A stretch of 64,000 bases of DNA from Streptomyces canus (GTDB lineage: Bacteria > Actinomycetota > Actinomycetes > Streptomycetales > Streptomycetaceae). The stretch is from positions 336,615 to 400,614 of the forward strand of contig NZ_KQ948665.1 in the NCBI RefSeq assembly GCF_001514145.1, read 5' to 3'. Below are positions 28,232 to 36,790 of this stretch, in pieces. A program made the translations under genes and the position numbers. Numbering within the stretch: the first letter of the stretch is position 1; each line of letters starts with the position of its first letter. The notes beneath the pieces were generated by a model. It did not search any database. It saw only the letters and a program-made list of their open reading frames with translations, and was not told the DNA's origin.

Positions 28232-29679
28232 GTGGTAGGTGGACCCTGGACAAGGGCGTGAACGACCTCCGTCCCTTCCCGCGCTGCGGGCGGTTCGTCA
28301 CCGTGGCCGTCCCGCTCGCTCTCACGGCGCTGACCGCCGCCTGGCTGTTCCAGGGCGCCGCACCGGCGCGCACGGCTGTTCTGTGGTGCTCGCTGATTCT
28401 GCTCGCCGCGTCCCTGGCGATCTGGTTGGTGGCGGTGCTGCGCGACGGCGGTCGGTCCCGCAGCGAGACGTACCAATGGGCAGTGCGGACAGCCTCGGTG
28501 TCCCCAGGGCTCGGCGAAGGCGCCGTGCCTCGGCGGCTGAGCGGTGCACGCTGGCAGACCGTCCGTTACGGGGGCACGGTGGTCACCGCTTTCACACTGG
28601 TGGCTCTCTGGGTGACCCTCGCCGCCGCCGACGCACGGGGAACGGGCACGAGTGCGGTGCTGGCCCAGGAGGGTGCGGTGATCGAGCGGCATCCCATCGT
28701 GAAGATCGAGAACCAGGAGGCAGGCAGTGGCCCCCGCTCCTCCGCCACGGCTGACTACACAGTCCTGCTTCCCTCGTCTGCCGGAGAGGGTGGCGTGCCC
28801 GTGACCTTCCGGGCGAACACCAATCGACGCCAGGGGATCGGCAGCGAACTGTTCGTGGCATCCGTCCCGGGGCGGCCCGAGCTCGGCGCCGTCGGGGACG
28901 ACCGGCTCGACGAGGTGGAGCGCCAACTTGCCGGACGGGCTGTGGAGTTCGACACCATGGTGGTGATCGGGCCCTTCTGGGGCCTGGCGACCCTCGCTGC
29001 CCTCATCGGCTGGTGGCTGACTGAAAGCATCCGGCGCCCCGCCCGCACGGTCACCCCCGACTGGCATTCCCTGCGAGTCGCGGTCGCCGGCACCAAGGAA
29101 CACACCGAAACGCCCCCGCCCGGAAGCCCGGAAGCGGCCGATGAGAAGAAGCGTCGGGAGAACACCCGGAGGTTTCAGTGCCTTGTGCTGGAAGGCTGCG
29201 GTCAGGAAGTTCCCTTCCAGTCCCAGATGGGACTCGAGGCAGCGGGAGAAGCGCTGTCCGGTGCGCATGGCTGGCTGCTCTGGCACCCCCTCCAGAGGCG
29301 ACGCCGTGACATGCTCGCCGAGCTGGTGGGTGACGACGGCTGGCAGTTGCCGGGCATGATCCCGATCCAGGCAGTCGAGCGGATCGCAGCGGAAGGGCTC
29401 ACTGAACCCGCGCGCCCTGACCCCGAACGCCGGGTCCGGATGCTCGACCTCGGAGCGGGCTGGCTCGTGACGGCATCCGTACCGGGAGTCGTCGGATTCG
29501 CGGTGGCGTTCGGCTGCCTGGCCACCCTGCTGCTCGTCCCGGACGGTGGGGCTTGGCGGTGGTGGACCGCCCTGGCGGGTGTCCTGGCCACTGCAGTCGG
29601 CTTCACGGTGCAGGCGATGGGGCGCATCGGTGACTGCGACCGCAACGGGGACGCGGCGTCGTCGCAGCCCACTGCGTGA
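28228..29679 (+). CDS. Multi-pass membrane protein of the type VII locus
   Basis: A 483-residue protein overlapping the previous gene by ATGA. I count about six hydrophobic segments: around 22-40, 48-70, 115-135, 245-265, 410-435 and 445-465. They are separated by an outside-type loop (about 135-240) and a long cytoplasmic-type region (about 270-405). No known motif is visible. The three-gene chain 26781-29679 (EspC-like, WXG protein, membrane protein), all overlapping, looks like one functional module; the membrane protein could be the anchor or immunity-like partner for the substrates. Function unknown. Confidence 0.75.
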   Translation: MSGRWTLDKGVNDLRPFPRCGRFVTVAVPLALTALTAAWLFQGAAPARTAVLWCSLILLAASLAIWLVAVLRDGGRSRSETYQWAVRTASVSPGLGEGAVPRRLSGARWQTVRYGGTVVTAFTLVALWVTLAAADARGTGTSAVLAQEGAVIERHPIVKIENQEAGSGPRSSATADYTVLLPSSAGEGGVPVTFRANTNRRQGIGSELFVASVPGRPELGAVGDDRLDEVERQLAGRAVEFDTMVVIGPFWGLATLAALIGWWLTESIRRPARTVTPDWHSLRVAVAGTKEHTETPPPGSPEAADEKKRRENTRRFQCLVLEGCGQEVPFQSQMGLEAAGEALSGAHGWLLWHPLQRRRRDMLAELVGDDGWQLPGMIPIQAVERIAAEGLTEPARPDPERRVRMLDLGAGWLVTASVPGVVGFAVAFGCLATLLLVPDGGAWRWWTALAGVLATAVGFTVQAMGRIGDCDRNGDAASSQPTA

Positions 29680-29730
29680 CTCCCGGAACGATCGAAGTAC
29701 ACCCAGGCCTTCAACCGATGGCCGAAGCCG

Positions 29731-30227
29731 TCACGCCTGCCGGTGCCTCTTGCTGACCACAAAGCAGAGGCCACACGCCGCAGCCGCCGCGAGCACCAGG
29801 CCAAGCCGGGCTGAGCCAGTCTCCCCGCAAGGCAGGTCGAACGCGGCCTTCGGTGTTTCCTCCACGGCGAAGACCAGCGGGACGGCGTTGACGTAGCCGA
29901 GGAAGGCGCCGAGCGCGGCGATGACGGCTCCGCCGCTCCCGGCACCGTTGTTGCCGCGCCCTGGCCGAGAACGATCGCGCCGACCGGGCCGCCGCCGATG
30001 GCCAGGCGCTGCCCGAGGGACTGCGGCGGCTTGAACGCAGGTGCAGGGTGTGTCGGCGGATGCCCGGGGACGGACGACGGGCCGAACCCCGGCTGCTGCT
30101 GCGGCTGAGCGGGCTGCAGATGCGGGTGGTAGCCGCCCTGTGGCTGCGATGGCGGCGGGTTCGGCGGTAGGGACGCGTGTGAAGGGTCGGCGGAGGCGCC
30201 CGGACCCCGCCCGGAAGCCCTCGCCAC
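29731..30227 (-). pseudogene. Frameshifted small Pro-rich membrane protein
   Basis: The minus strand reads a Pro/Gln-rich N-terminus from GTG 30227 (NPPPSQPQGGYHPHLQPAQP), reaching GAIVLGQG. It then reads a good membrane protein in another frame (GSGGAVIAALGAFLGYVNAV ... ARLGLVLAAAAACGLCFVVSKR) to the stop at 29731-29733. One missing base near 29957-29965 would join them through GQGRGNNGAGSGG. The restored protein would have about 165 residues and two transmembrane helices with a short outside loop. The start is uncertain because no good ribosome binding site is seen. Confidence 0.55.
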
Positions 30228-30360
30228 GGCCGCCGATTGCGTCGTCCCCGTCCCGCTACTGGCCCAACTCGCTTCCCGGTACTGGATCTACGACCCGCAC
30301 CCCACCGGCAGCCGGGACTGTTCCGGGCCGACGAGGCCCGCCGCGCGGTACCGATCGGGA

Positions 30361-30404
30361 CAGAAGGCTCCCGTCGCCGGTACGCGGGCGACGGGAGCCT
30401 TCTG
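30361..30404 (-). terminator. Strong hairpin after the PQQ-propeller gene
   Basis: A perfect 18-bp stem (30361-30378 with 30387-30404) with an 8-base loop lies 19 bases beyond the stop of the minus-strand gene ending at 30423. Confidence 0.85.
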
Positions 30405-30422
30405 GGGACCACAGCCCCTCGG

Positions 30423-32096
30423 TCAGTCCGTGGTGGGGAGGGCCACCAGGGTGTACGGCGTCTCCCCGTAGACGGCGGAAGGGTTCGGCTCGGACACATA
30501 GAGTCGGCCCTCGTGCCAGTAGGGCCGGGCCCATATCGACATGCCCTTGTGGACGTCCTCCGGGTACTCGACGACGGTCTTCGTCGAACCGTCCTTCGCA
30601 TCGAACTCCACCAGCTCGGGGCCCTTGTCGTTGTCGTTTGTGGTCTTGTACGCGAGGATCCGGTCACCTCCGGCCGCGGGCAGCGGATAGAACGACCTGA
30701 ACTCGACCGCGTCGGTCTTCCACAGCTGCTTGCCGCTGTCCAGGTCGTAGGCGGCCAGCAGCTCCTTGCTCTTCTCGCCGGTCACATCGATGACGAAGGT
30801 GTCGCCCAAAGCGCCCGCCTCCGACCAGGGGCCGCCCAGCGAGTCGTCGGTCCTGACGTACTCGGACGGTACGGCGGGGGAGAACTGGCTGCGCACCTTG
30901 CCCGTCTCGTCGTCGAGGGAGAAGAGCACCTCCCCGTCGTCGCCGTGCCGGATGAGGACGACGGGAGAGGTCGAGACGACGTCGCGGCCCTCGATCTCGC
31001 CGAAGCTGTCCTTGGGCACCTTGTGGTGGTAGGTCCAACGCGCCTGTCCGGTGGCCGGGTCGACCAGCGAGACCTCGTCCCAGTTCTGGCCCCAGTCGGG
31101 GTCGTCGAAGTCGCTGATCTGGCAGCCGCGCACCCGGATCAGTGCCTTGCCGCCGGTGAACTCGCCGGCGCCGCAGTCCTGTGTCGCGAACTTCTTCGGG
31201 TCCCAGGCCGTGGTGCCGTCGGTCGCCTTCAGCGCCAGCGTCACCTTCGCGGCGTTGACGACGACCACATCGCCGGCCCGGGCCACCGACACCTCGTCCT
31301 TCGACGTGGTGCCACCCGGCTTGAGATCCTTGTCCCAGAGTTGCTTTCCGGTGCCGAGGTCATAGGCCACGAGGTGGTCGCAGGCCCTCCCTTCGCCGTA
31401 CGCGACGATGCCGATGTCGCCGGAGGAGTTCTCGGGCGCGACGCACGCCTCGCTGCTGTCGCCGGGGAGTGCCGTCGCCCACAGCTGCTTGCCGCTGTCG
31501 AGGTCGTACGCCTTCACGCCGTTGGGCAGGGTCTGGACCACCGCCCTGTCGGTGAACCAGGTGCCCCGCGTCTTCGCCCCGAGGGCCGCGTCGACGTCCT
31601 CGCCCTGCTGCTTGGAGGCCACGCTCCACAGCACGTTGTTGCTCGCCGAGCCGACGAGCATGTACCAGGCCCCGAAACCGGCCCCGCTCAGCACGAGCAC
31701 GGCCATGACGAGCAGCACGATCATCCCGACCGGCTTCTTCCGCGCGTTCCCGGGCTGGGCCGGGCCGACGGGGCCGCCGGGCCCGGGATACCCGTACGGC
31801 TGCGGGGGCTGGGGCGGGAACCCGTAGCCCTGCTGCCCGGGTTGCTGGGGATGGCCGTAACCCTGCGGCCCCGGTTGCTGCGGATGGCCGTAACCCTGCG
31901 GGACCCCGTACCCCGGCGGGGGCGCCTGCTGCGGTCCGCCGTACCCATAGCCGTACGGCTGCGGTGGCGGACCCTGCGGTGGCGGACCCTGCGGCGGTGC
32001 CGGGGGTTGCCGCGGGTACCCGTAACCCGGCGGGGGGACGGGCGGAGGCTGCTGCCCGTACGGGCCGGCGGAGCCCTGACTGCCGTCTGTACTCAT
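30423..32096 (-). CDS. Membrane-anchored PQQ-like beta-propeller protein
   Basis: A 557-residue protein. Residues 1-120 are a Pro/Gly/Tyr/Gln-rich cytoplasmic tail (GYGHPQQPG repeats). One transmembrane helix follows (about 125-150, VGMIVLLVMAVLVLSGAGFGAWYML). The rest is a PQQ/quinoprotein-like beta-propeller with repeated AYDLDSGKQLW and LVAYDLGTGKQLWDK blades. No PQQ-dehydrogenase active site is evident, so it is more likely a binding or scaffold propeller outside the cell. ATG 32096 overlaps the stop of the metalloprotease gene (TGATG). Co-translation suggests that the propeller and the protease act together. Confidence 0.85.
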   Translation of the reverse strand: MSTDGSQGSAGPYGQQPPPVPPPGYGYPRQPPAPPQGPPPQGPPPQPYGYGYGGPQQAPPPGYGVPQGYGHPQQPGPQGYGHPQQPGQQGYGFPPQPPQPYGYPGPGGPVGPAQPGNARKKPVGMIVLLVMAVLVLSGAGFGAWYMLVGSASNNVLWSVASKQQGEDVDAALGAKTRGTWFTDRAVVQTLPNGVKAYDLDSGKQLWATALPGDSSEACVAPENSSGDIGIVAYGEGRACDHLVAYDLGTGKQLWDKDLKPGGTTSKDEVSVARAGDVVVVNAAKVTLALKATDGTTAWDPKKFATQDCGAGEFTGGKALIRVRGCQISDFDDPDWGQNWDEVSLVDPATGQARWTYHHKVPKDSFGEIEGRDVVSTSPVVLIRHGDDGEVLFSLDDETGKVRSQFSPAVPSEYVRTDDSLGGPWSEAGALGDTFVIDVTGEKSKELLAAYDLDSGKQLWKTDAVEFRSFYPLPAAGGDRILAYKTTNDNDKGPELVEFDAKDGSTKTVVEYPEDVHKGMSIWARPYWHEGRLYVSEPNPSAVYGETPYTLVALPTTD

Positions 32097-33694
32097 CAGC
32101 TGTTGCTCCTCACGTAACCCGCCCAGGCGGCCTGGAACTCGCTCTCCCCCATGCCCGTGGCCTCGCGCAGCTGCTGGTCGAGCTGACCGGGGTGGCGGTA
32201 CTGGTCGGTGACGAACCGAAGAGCCGCGGCCTCGCCGTTCTTCTCGGCCATGAACCGGATGGCCAGGTAACTGACCGTGTAGTTCGTGGAGACCTCGTCC
32301 CCGGCCCCGGGATCCTCGGGCAGCGTGCCGCTGAACTCCTTGCCGGTGACGTCGTTGCGGATGGTCCACGCGCCGAGCTCACTGTCGAAGCGGAACGCCA
32401 CATAGTCGGCGAAACCCTCGACGACCCACCAGCGGGTGCGGGACTCGGCGGCGAACCCGCCGGAGGCGGCCTCCAGCGGCTGTACGACGGCGTGCGCGAA
32501 CTCGTGGTGGGAGATCTCCTGGACGAGCTTCGGCCAGTACGTCGCGTTGGTGAAGCGGTTCCCGGACATGTCCATCTTGACCCGGGCACCGCCGTATTCC
32601 AGGTCCTTCTCGTCACCGCCGAACCCGGCGTCGAAGGTGGGCATCGCCACGCTCTGCCCGGCCTCCCAGTCGACGGACTGCGAGCCGTACAGGGAGGAGT
32701 AGGTCTTGCGGTCGGGTTCGAGAACCGTCACGAAACCCGTGGGCGTCTCGGTGTCCTCGGGGCCGTTCGCCCTCCACAGCTCGATGTCGTCCTTCGCCGC
32801 CTTCTCGATGTACGGCGCGTAGCGGTCCGTGTCGGCGGCGTGTTTCTTGTCCGAGATCGTCAGCGTGTGGGCCTTCTTGACGACGTGCATGTCGTCGTAG
32901 AGGTCCCAGGGAGCCGGGTAGAACACATAGCTCTTGGCACCGAAGGCGCCGGGCGCGGGGCCCACCTTGGTGATCCGCGGCTCGGCGTCCTTCGACTCCC
33001 GCTTGATGATCCACCGGTACCACTCGGACACCGGCCGGACGTCCACGTCCTGGATCTTGTGGACGAAGGCGACGTCGAGGGCGACCGAGGCCCCGTCGCC
33101 GTACTCGTCGGTGCTCGTGCCCGTCGTGTTGAGGATGGCGTACTCGGCCTGCGCGAAGGGGATCTTGCGCAGATTCTCGAAGAGACTCTTCTGCGTGTCC
33201 TTGGCCTCGCCGGTGAAGGGGGCGAGATACGTGTCCTCCTCGCCGCTCCTCAACGCCTGACTACGGCCGTCGAGCAGCTCCTGGATGTCCTTGGCGCTCA
33301 GCAGCTGCTCGCCCTGCGCGTTGCCCGCCGCGGTGGGCAACGCGCCGCCGCCGAAGGCCTGGTACGCGGCGAGCCCGCCGATGCCGAGAACGGCGAGCAC
33401 GGCCAGGACGACCACACCGATGACGGCCTTCTTCAGGCCGCTCCCGCCCCGGTCACCGCCGGATCCACCGGGAGGCTGCGGTTGCGGGTACGGCATGTGG
33501 GGCGGCGCGGGCCAGCCCTGAGCCGTGGCGGGCGGTTGCGGCGGATAGCCGTAGTGACCTGGCGCGGCCTGGGGCGGGTAGGGCACGCCACCCGGCTGCG
33601 GCTGCTGCGGCTGCTGCGGCTGCTGTGGGGCCCACCCTCCCTGCCCCTGTGGATACGTGCCGCCCGGCCCTCCGGGCGGCGGAGGGTACGACAT
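32096..33694 (-). CDS. Membrane-anchored HEXXH zinc metalloprotease
   Basis: A 532-residue protein. A Pro/Gln/Gly-rich N-terminus (about 1-85) precedes one transmembrane helix (about 88-112). A large outside domain follows with H397-E398-F-A-H401 and a third ligand E426 in VVEGFADY, 25 residues later. That is a gluzincin (peptidase MA-like) arrangement. The zinc site looks intact, so activity is likely. ATG 33694 has a GGGGGA site upstream. The N-terminal tail composition matches that of the propeller protein, the MinD-like ATPase and the mycosin tails, which hints at a shared interaction surface on the inner side of the membrane. Confidence 0.85.
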   Translation of the reverse strand: MSYPPPPGGPGGTYPQGQGGWAPQQPQQPQQPQPGGVPYPPQAAPGHYGYPPQPPATAQGWPAPPHMPYPQPQPPGGSGGDRGGSGLKKAVIGVVVLAVLAVLGIGGLAAYQAFGGGALPTAAGNAQGEQLLSAKDIQELLDGRSQALRSGEEDTYLAPFTGEAKDTQKSLFENLRKIPFAQAEYAILNTTGTSTDEYGDGASVALDVAFVHKIQDVDVRPVSEWYRWIIKRESKDAEPRITKVGPAPGAFGAKSYVFYPAPWDLYDDMHVVKKAHTLTISDKKHAADTDRYAPYIEKAAKDDIELWRANGPEDTETPTGFVTVLEPDRKTYSSLYGSQSVDWEAGQSVAMPTFDAGFGGDEKDLEYGGARVKMDMSGNRFTNATYWPKLVQEISHHEFAHAVVQPLEAASGGFAAESRTRWWVVEGFADYVAFRFDSELGAWTIRNDVTGKEFSGTLPEDPGAGDEVSTNYTVSYLAIRFMAEKNGEAAALRFVTDQYRHPGQLDQQLREATGMGESEFQAAWAGYVRSNS

Positions 33695-34084
33695 GAACCC
33701 GGTCCCCCATGAGTCTCGATGACGTGGGGGAGCCCGCAGAGAAATGGAACATGACGCTCAAGTGATCAACAGCTCCCCCGTAATGCTCATGTCACCCTAC
33801 AAGTACGCCGGTTCTGGTCGATGCCGCCCCCATCCCTTGCTCATCCGGGCGGAAAAAGATGGTGATCCACGCGGAAAGGGCCAGTGTCGGTGAGGTGGGA
33901 CTCGCGGGGTGGCCCGGTGAACGCATGTGATGAATGCGTGAAGTCAAGGCGTGGACCAGCGCTTATGCGGCGGCGCGGCGGGCGCCGTGATGTGCCGGGT
34001 CGTCCCTCCATGGGCAGACGTGCGAACGAAAAGAGTCGCTAAGGTGCGGGCCCTCTGCTGTTGTCACCCGGAGGTTCCCCCTCG
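33695..34084. promoter_or_regulatory. Divergent intergenic region upstream of the metalloprotease and of the first duplicated cassette
   Basis: These 390 bases contain no convincing gene. They separate the divergent starts at 33694 (minus) and 34085 (plus), so promoters in both directions are expected. The stretch is somewhat AT-richer than its surroundings. A GGAGG at about 34070-34074 serves the plus-strand gene. No clear operator palindrome was found. Confidence 0.45.
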
Positions 34085-34435
34085 ATGCCCATGGCCGGTG
34101 TTCTGCTCGCGGCCCCGCCCGGCGGCGCCGTCAGCCCGGTTGCCCTCGGGGCCATCGGTGCCGGCATCGCCGCGCTGGTGCTCGTGAACCTCCTGATCGC
34201 ATGGTCGTCGCGCCGCAAGCGCAGGAAGGTCCCGGCCGAGCAACTGCGCGAGGAACTGCGCGGGGAGATCCGGAACGGCGCCCCGAACGTCCGCGGGCAC
34301 ATCCGCGTCAATCCGGCCCGCTATCCGGGGATCTCGGTCGGGCAGGCCGAAGCCCTCGCCGCCGAAGAGGGATTCACCCGGCAGACCCACGGCACCAAGG
34401 GAATGTGGCTTTTCCTGCGCCGTGTCTCCGACTGA
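34085..34435 (+). CDS. Small membrane protein with basic C-terminal domain
   Basis: A 116-residue protein from ATG 34085, with GGAGG about 10 bases upstream; ATG 34091 is also possible. One or two hydrophobic stretches occupy about residues 5-40 (VALGAIGAGIAALVLVNLLIAW), then a strongly basic RRKRRK and a small soluble region (PARYPGISVGQAEALAAEEGFTRQ). It opens the first duplicated cassette, 68 bases ahead of the WXG100 gene. No family recognised. Confidence 0.7.
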   Translation: MPMAGVLLAAPPGGAVSPVALGAIGAGIAALVLVNLLIAWSSRRKRRKVPAEQLREELRGEIRNGAPNVRGHIRVNPARYPGISVGQAEALAAEEGFTRQTHGTKGMWLFLRRVSD

Positions 34436-34503
34436 AGCGCAGGACTGACGCACGGGTCTCCGACTGAAGCACAAGGTCTCGGACGGAATACGGGGGAAGG
34501 AAC

Positions 34504-34818
34504 ATGGCCGATTTCAAGGTCAGTCTCGATGAACTGCGCAGGCTGAAGAAAAAGCTCGAGGACAGCGAGTCACAACTCGACGAGGCGATGCGCCGGATGA
34601 AGGACACCGGGCCGAAGGACCTGGGCAAGCGCGTGCTCGACAAGGCATGCGAGGACTTCCAGGAGAGCTGGGAGTTCGGGCTCGGCAAGACGCGGGAACG
34701 GATCAAGGTCCTCAACGAGGCCCTGCCCGCCATCATCAAGGCGTACGAGCAGACCGAGCAGGAGATCCAGGGCGCGTTCGCGCACACCGGAGCCCACACC
34801 CCAGGGGTGGCGCAGTGA
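34504..34818 (+). CDS. WXG100-family small protein, cassette A
   Basis: A 104-residue helical-hairpin protein with a GGAAGG site just before ATG 34504. It is clearly paralogous to the product of 43737-44024: both start MADF, share GPKxLG and DxACxDFQ, and have the W around residue 59. Here the turn is ESWEFGLG rather than a strict W-x-G. AYEQTEQE near residue 82 matches YxxxD/E. The stop overlaps the next start (GTGA). Probably secreted with the 433-residue protein that follows. Confidence 0.85.
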   Translation: MADFKVSLDELRRLKKKLEDSESQLDEAMRRMKDTGPKDLGKRVLDKACEDFQESWEFGLGKTRERIKVLNEALPAIIKAYEQTEQEIQGAFAHTGAHTPGVAQ

Positions 34819-36116
34819 GCGACGACTGGAGCGGCCTCGGCTGGAACCCCACCCCCGGCCACCCCCACCTGGCGACCGACCTCTCCGACAGTCTGCTGCA
34901 CACCGCCGAAACCCTGCAGACCACGCACCAGTTGCTGGACTCCCTCTCCAAGGAGAGCACCTGGTGGTCGGGGGAGGCGGCCAAGGCGTTCACCCAGAAG
35001 GTGACGGACCTCCCCGACTACCTCCAGCGCGCCCATGACTCCCTCCAAGCCGCGGGTGGCGAGATAGCCAGGTGGAGCGACACCCTGCACGATCTGAAAG
35101 TCAGGGCCGGCCACTACGAGGCGGACGCCGAGGAGGCGCGCAGGAAGGCCGACCAGGCGGAGCGGGACTACGAGAGCGCCCGGTCCGACCCGGATCTGCG
35201 ACTGGCCGGCCGGATGTTCACCGACAAGGCGCAACTGGACGACGCCCAGGCCCGGTTGAACGGTGCCAACGAACGGCTCGACAGCGCGGGCAGGACGCTG
35301 AACAGCGCCCGCAACCGGCTCCAGGACCTGATCGACGACGCCAGGAAGCTGGAGACCCAGCACGGCGACCGGGCCCAGGAGTACGCCGACGCGATCCGCA
35401 GGCACGCCAGCGACTACGCCCCCGAGGGCGGGGCCTGGGAGAAGTTCAAGGACTGGTGGAACGAGCACGGCGGCGATCTGCTGACCGTAGCGGCAACGGT
35501 CGTCGGCATCGCCGCGATCTTCTGCCCCGTCCTCGCGCCCCTCGCCATCGGCCTCAGCCTCGCCGCGGCGGCCCAGCACACCTACCAGTACGTCCGGAGC
35601 GGCAAGGACATGTGGCCGCCGACGTCGAAGAACCTGAGCGAGTGGGCCACGCTCGGCGGCGACCTGCTCGGTGCCGTCCCGGGCGTGGGTCCCGCCATCG
35701 ACGGTACGAAGGCAGCCATCGAGGGAGGCAGGACCGCGTTCGAGGCGGCCCGGGGAGCCGAGACGCTGGCCCGCACCGGGGCCACCGTCTCGCAGGCCGT
35801 GAAGAGCGGCGGTGAGGCCTTCAACTGGGCGGCGAAGGCGGCGGACCCCTCCAACCCGCTCGTCGCCAGGCCCGTCGAGTGGGCCGCCGCGAAGCTCGGC
35901 TCCTCGCAGGCCGCCGGCGCGATGGCCGCGGACGTGACACAAGCGGTGACGACGGGAGCCCTCGCCCTGCCCACGGCCATCACCCTCGACCCCCACTACA
36001 CCGACGCGTGGGCGACCCCCGCCACGAACGCCACCGTCGCGGGCGACGGCGTCATGGCGGGCGGGCTCGCCGTCGAACCCCTCCAGAAGATCTTCGCCGT
36101 GGCCAGGGCCCTGTGA
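34815..36116 (+). CDS. Large WXG-domain protein, cassette A
   Basis: A 433-residue protein from GTG 34815. Residues 1-100 form a WXG-like hairpin (STWWSGEAAKAF near residue 48). Residues about 100-195 form a coiled-coil stalk rich in Ala, Glu, Arg and Asp. A hydrophobic hairpin follows (about 218-255, LLTVAATVVGIAAIFCPVLAPLAIGLSL), then an Ala/Gly-rich C-terminal region. The same order is found in the 417-residue protein at 44088-45341, including the shared G-E-A-A-K-x-F and W-x-x-L motifs, so the two are paralogues. No toxin domain is visible. Predicted type VII substrate that may insert into membranes. Confidence 0.8.
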   Translation: MSDDWSGLGWNPTPGHPHLATDLSDSLLHTAETLQTTHQLLDSLSKESTWWSGEAAKAFTQKVTDLPDYLQRAHDSLQAAGGEIARWSDTLHDLKVRAGHYEADAEEARRKADQAERDYESARSDPDLRLAGRMFTDKAQLDDAQARLNGANERLDSAGRTLNSARNRLQDLIDDARKLETQHGDRAQEYADAIRRHASDYAPEGGAWEKFKDWWNEHGGDLLTVAATVVGIAAIFCPVLAPLAIGLSLAAAAQHTYQYVRSGKDMWPPTSKNLSEWATLGGDLLGAVPGVGPAIDGTKAAIEGGRTAFEAARGAETLARTGATVSQAVKSGGEAFNWAAKAADPSNPLVARPVEWAAAKLGSSQAAGAMAADVTQAVTTGALALPTAITLDPHYTDAWATPATNATVAGDGVMAGGLAVEPLQKIFAVARAL

Positions 36117-36784
36117 TGGCCACCGCCGACAGTGGCCGGCCCCTGCCCCTCTGGTACACCCTGCCGGAGGGCTTCCGGCCGGTGGATCTCTGGGCCGATC
36201 CCGAAGTGCGCATGGAGGCCCACTACACCGCGCTGGCCGAGCTGTGCCCCGACGCGACGACCGGCCAACTGGTCGCGAGCGCCCTCGGCTTCGAGGCCGC
36301 ACTGGGCCGACTGGTCGAGGACGGACTGGTCCACTTCAGTTCCTTCGTCCTGCGCACGGACGACGACCTGCTCCTCACGGGGATCTGCCAGATCTCCGTG
36401 ACCGACCGCCCCGCGGGCGACCCTCACCTCTACCCGCACAGCGCGCTGCGCGCCCACCCGGACCAGCCGGACAGCCACAAGGCGGTCGTCGAACTGCCGT
36501 CGGGGCTCGCCGCCGTCGTGGTGGCGGATCAGGCCGTCACAGTCCCCGGAACGCTGTTCGGCGTCGAGGGCGAGAGCACCTCGGCCGTCCGCACCGCCAC
36601 GTTCCACCTCGCGTTTCCGCGGATCCCGCAGGCGGTGGTGGTGTCCCTGTCCACCGAGATCTTCGAGGCGGAGGAGGAGTTCCTGGAACTGGCCACGCTG
36701 GTGGCCGCCGGGATCTCCTTCACGGCCCCGACGCCGGGCCCGGTCCCGAAGAGTGCCCCCGTCGCCGCGAGCCCCTTCGGATAG
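36116..36784 (+). CDS. Conserved cytosolic protein of cassette A, ends SPFG
   Basis: A 222-residue protein whose ATG at 36116 overlaps the upstream stop (TGATG). It is soluble and alpha/beta in pattern. Its first half (LWADPEVRMEAHYTALAELC, then GFEAALGRLVEDGLVHFSSF) resembles the matching segment of the 373-residue protein at 45347-46468, so both may belong to one family. The position directly after a WXG pair suggests a chaperone role comparable to mycobacterial EspG, but sequence evidence for EspG is lacking. It ends AASPFG. Convergent with the gene at 36791. Confidence 0.72.
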   Translation: MATADSGRPLPLWYTLPEGFRPVDLWADPEVRMEAHYTALAELCPDATTGQLVASALGFEAALGRLVEDGLVHFSSFVLRTDDDLLLTGICQISVTDRPAGDPHLYPHSALRAHPDQPDSHKAVVELPSGLAAVVVADQAVTVPGTLFGVEGESTSAVRTATFHLAFPRIPQAVVVSLSTEIFEAEEEFLELATLVAAGISFTAPTPGPVPKSAPVAASPFG

Positions 36785-36790
36785 GGCGTC

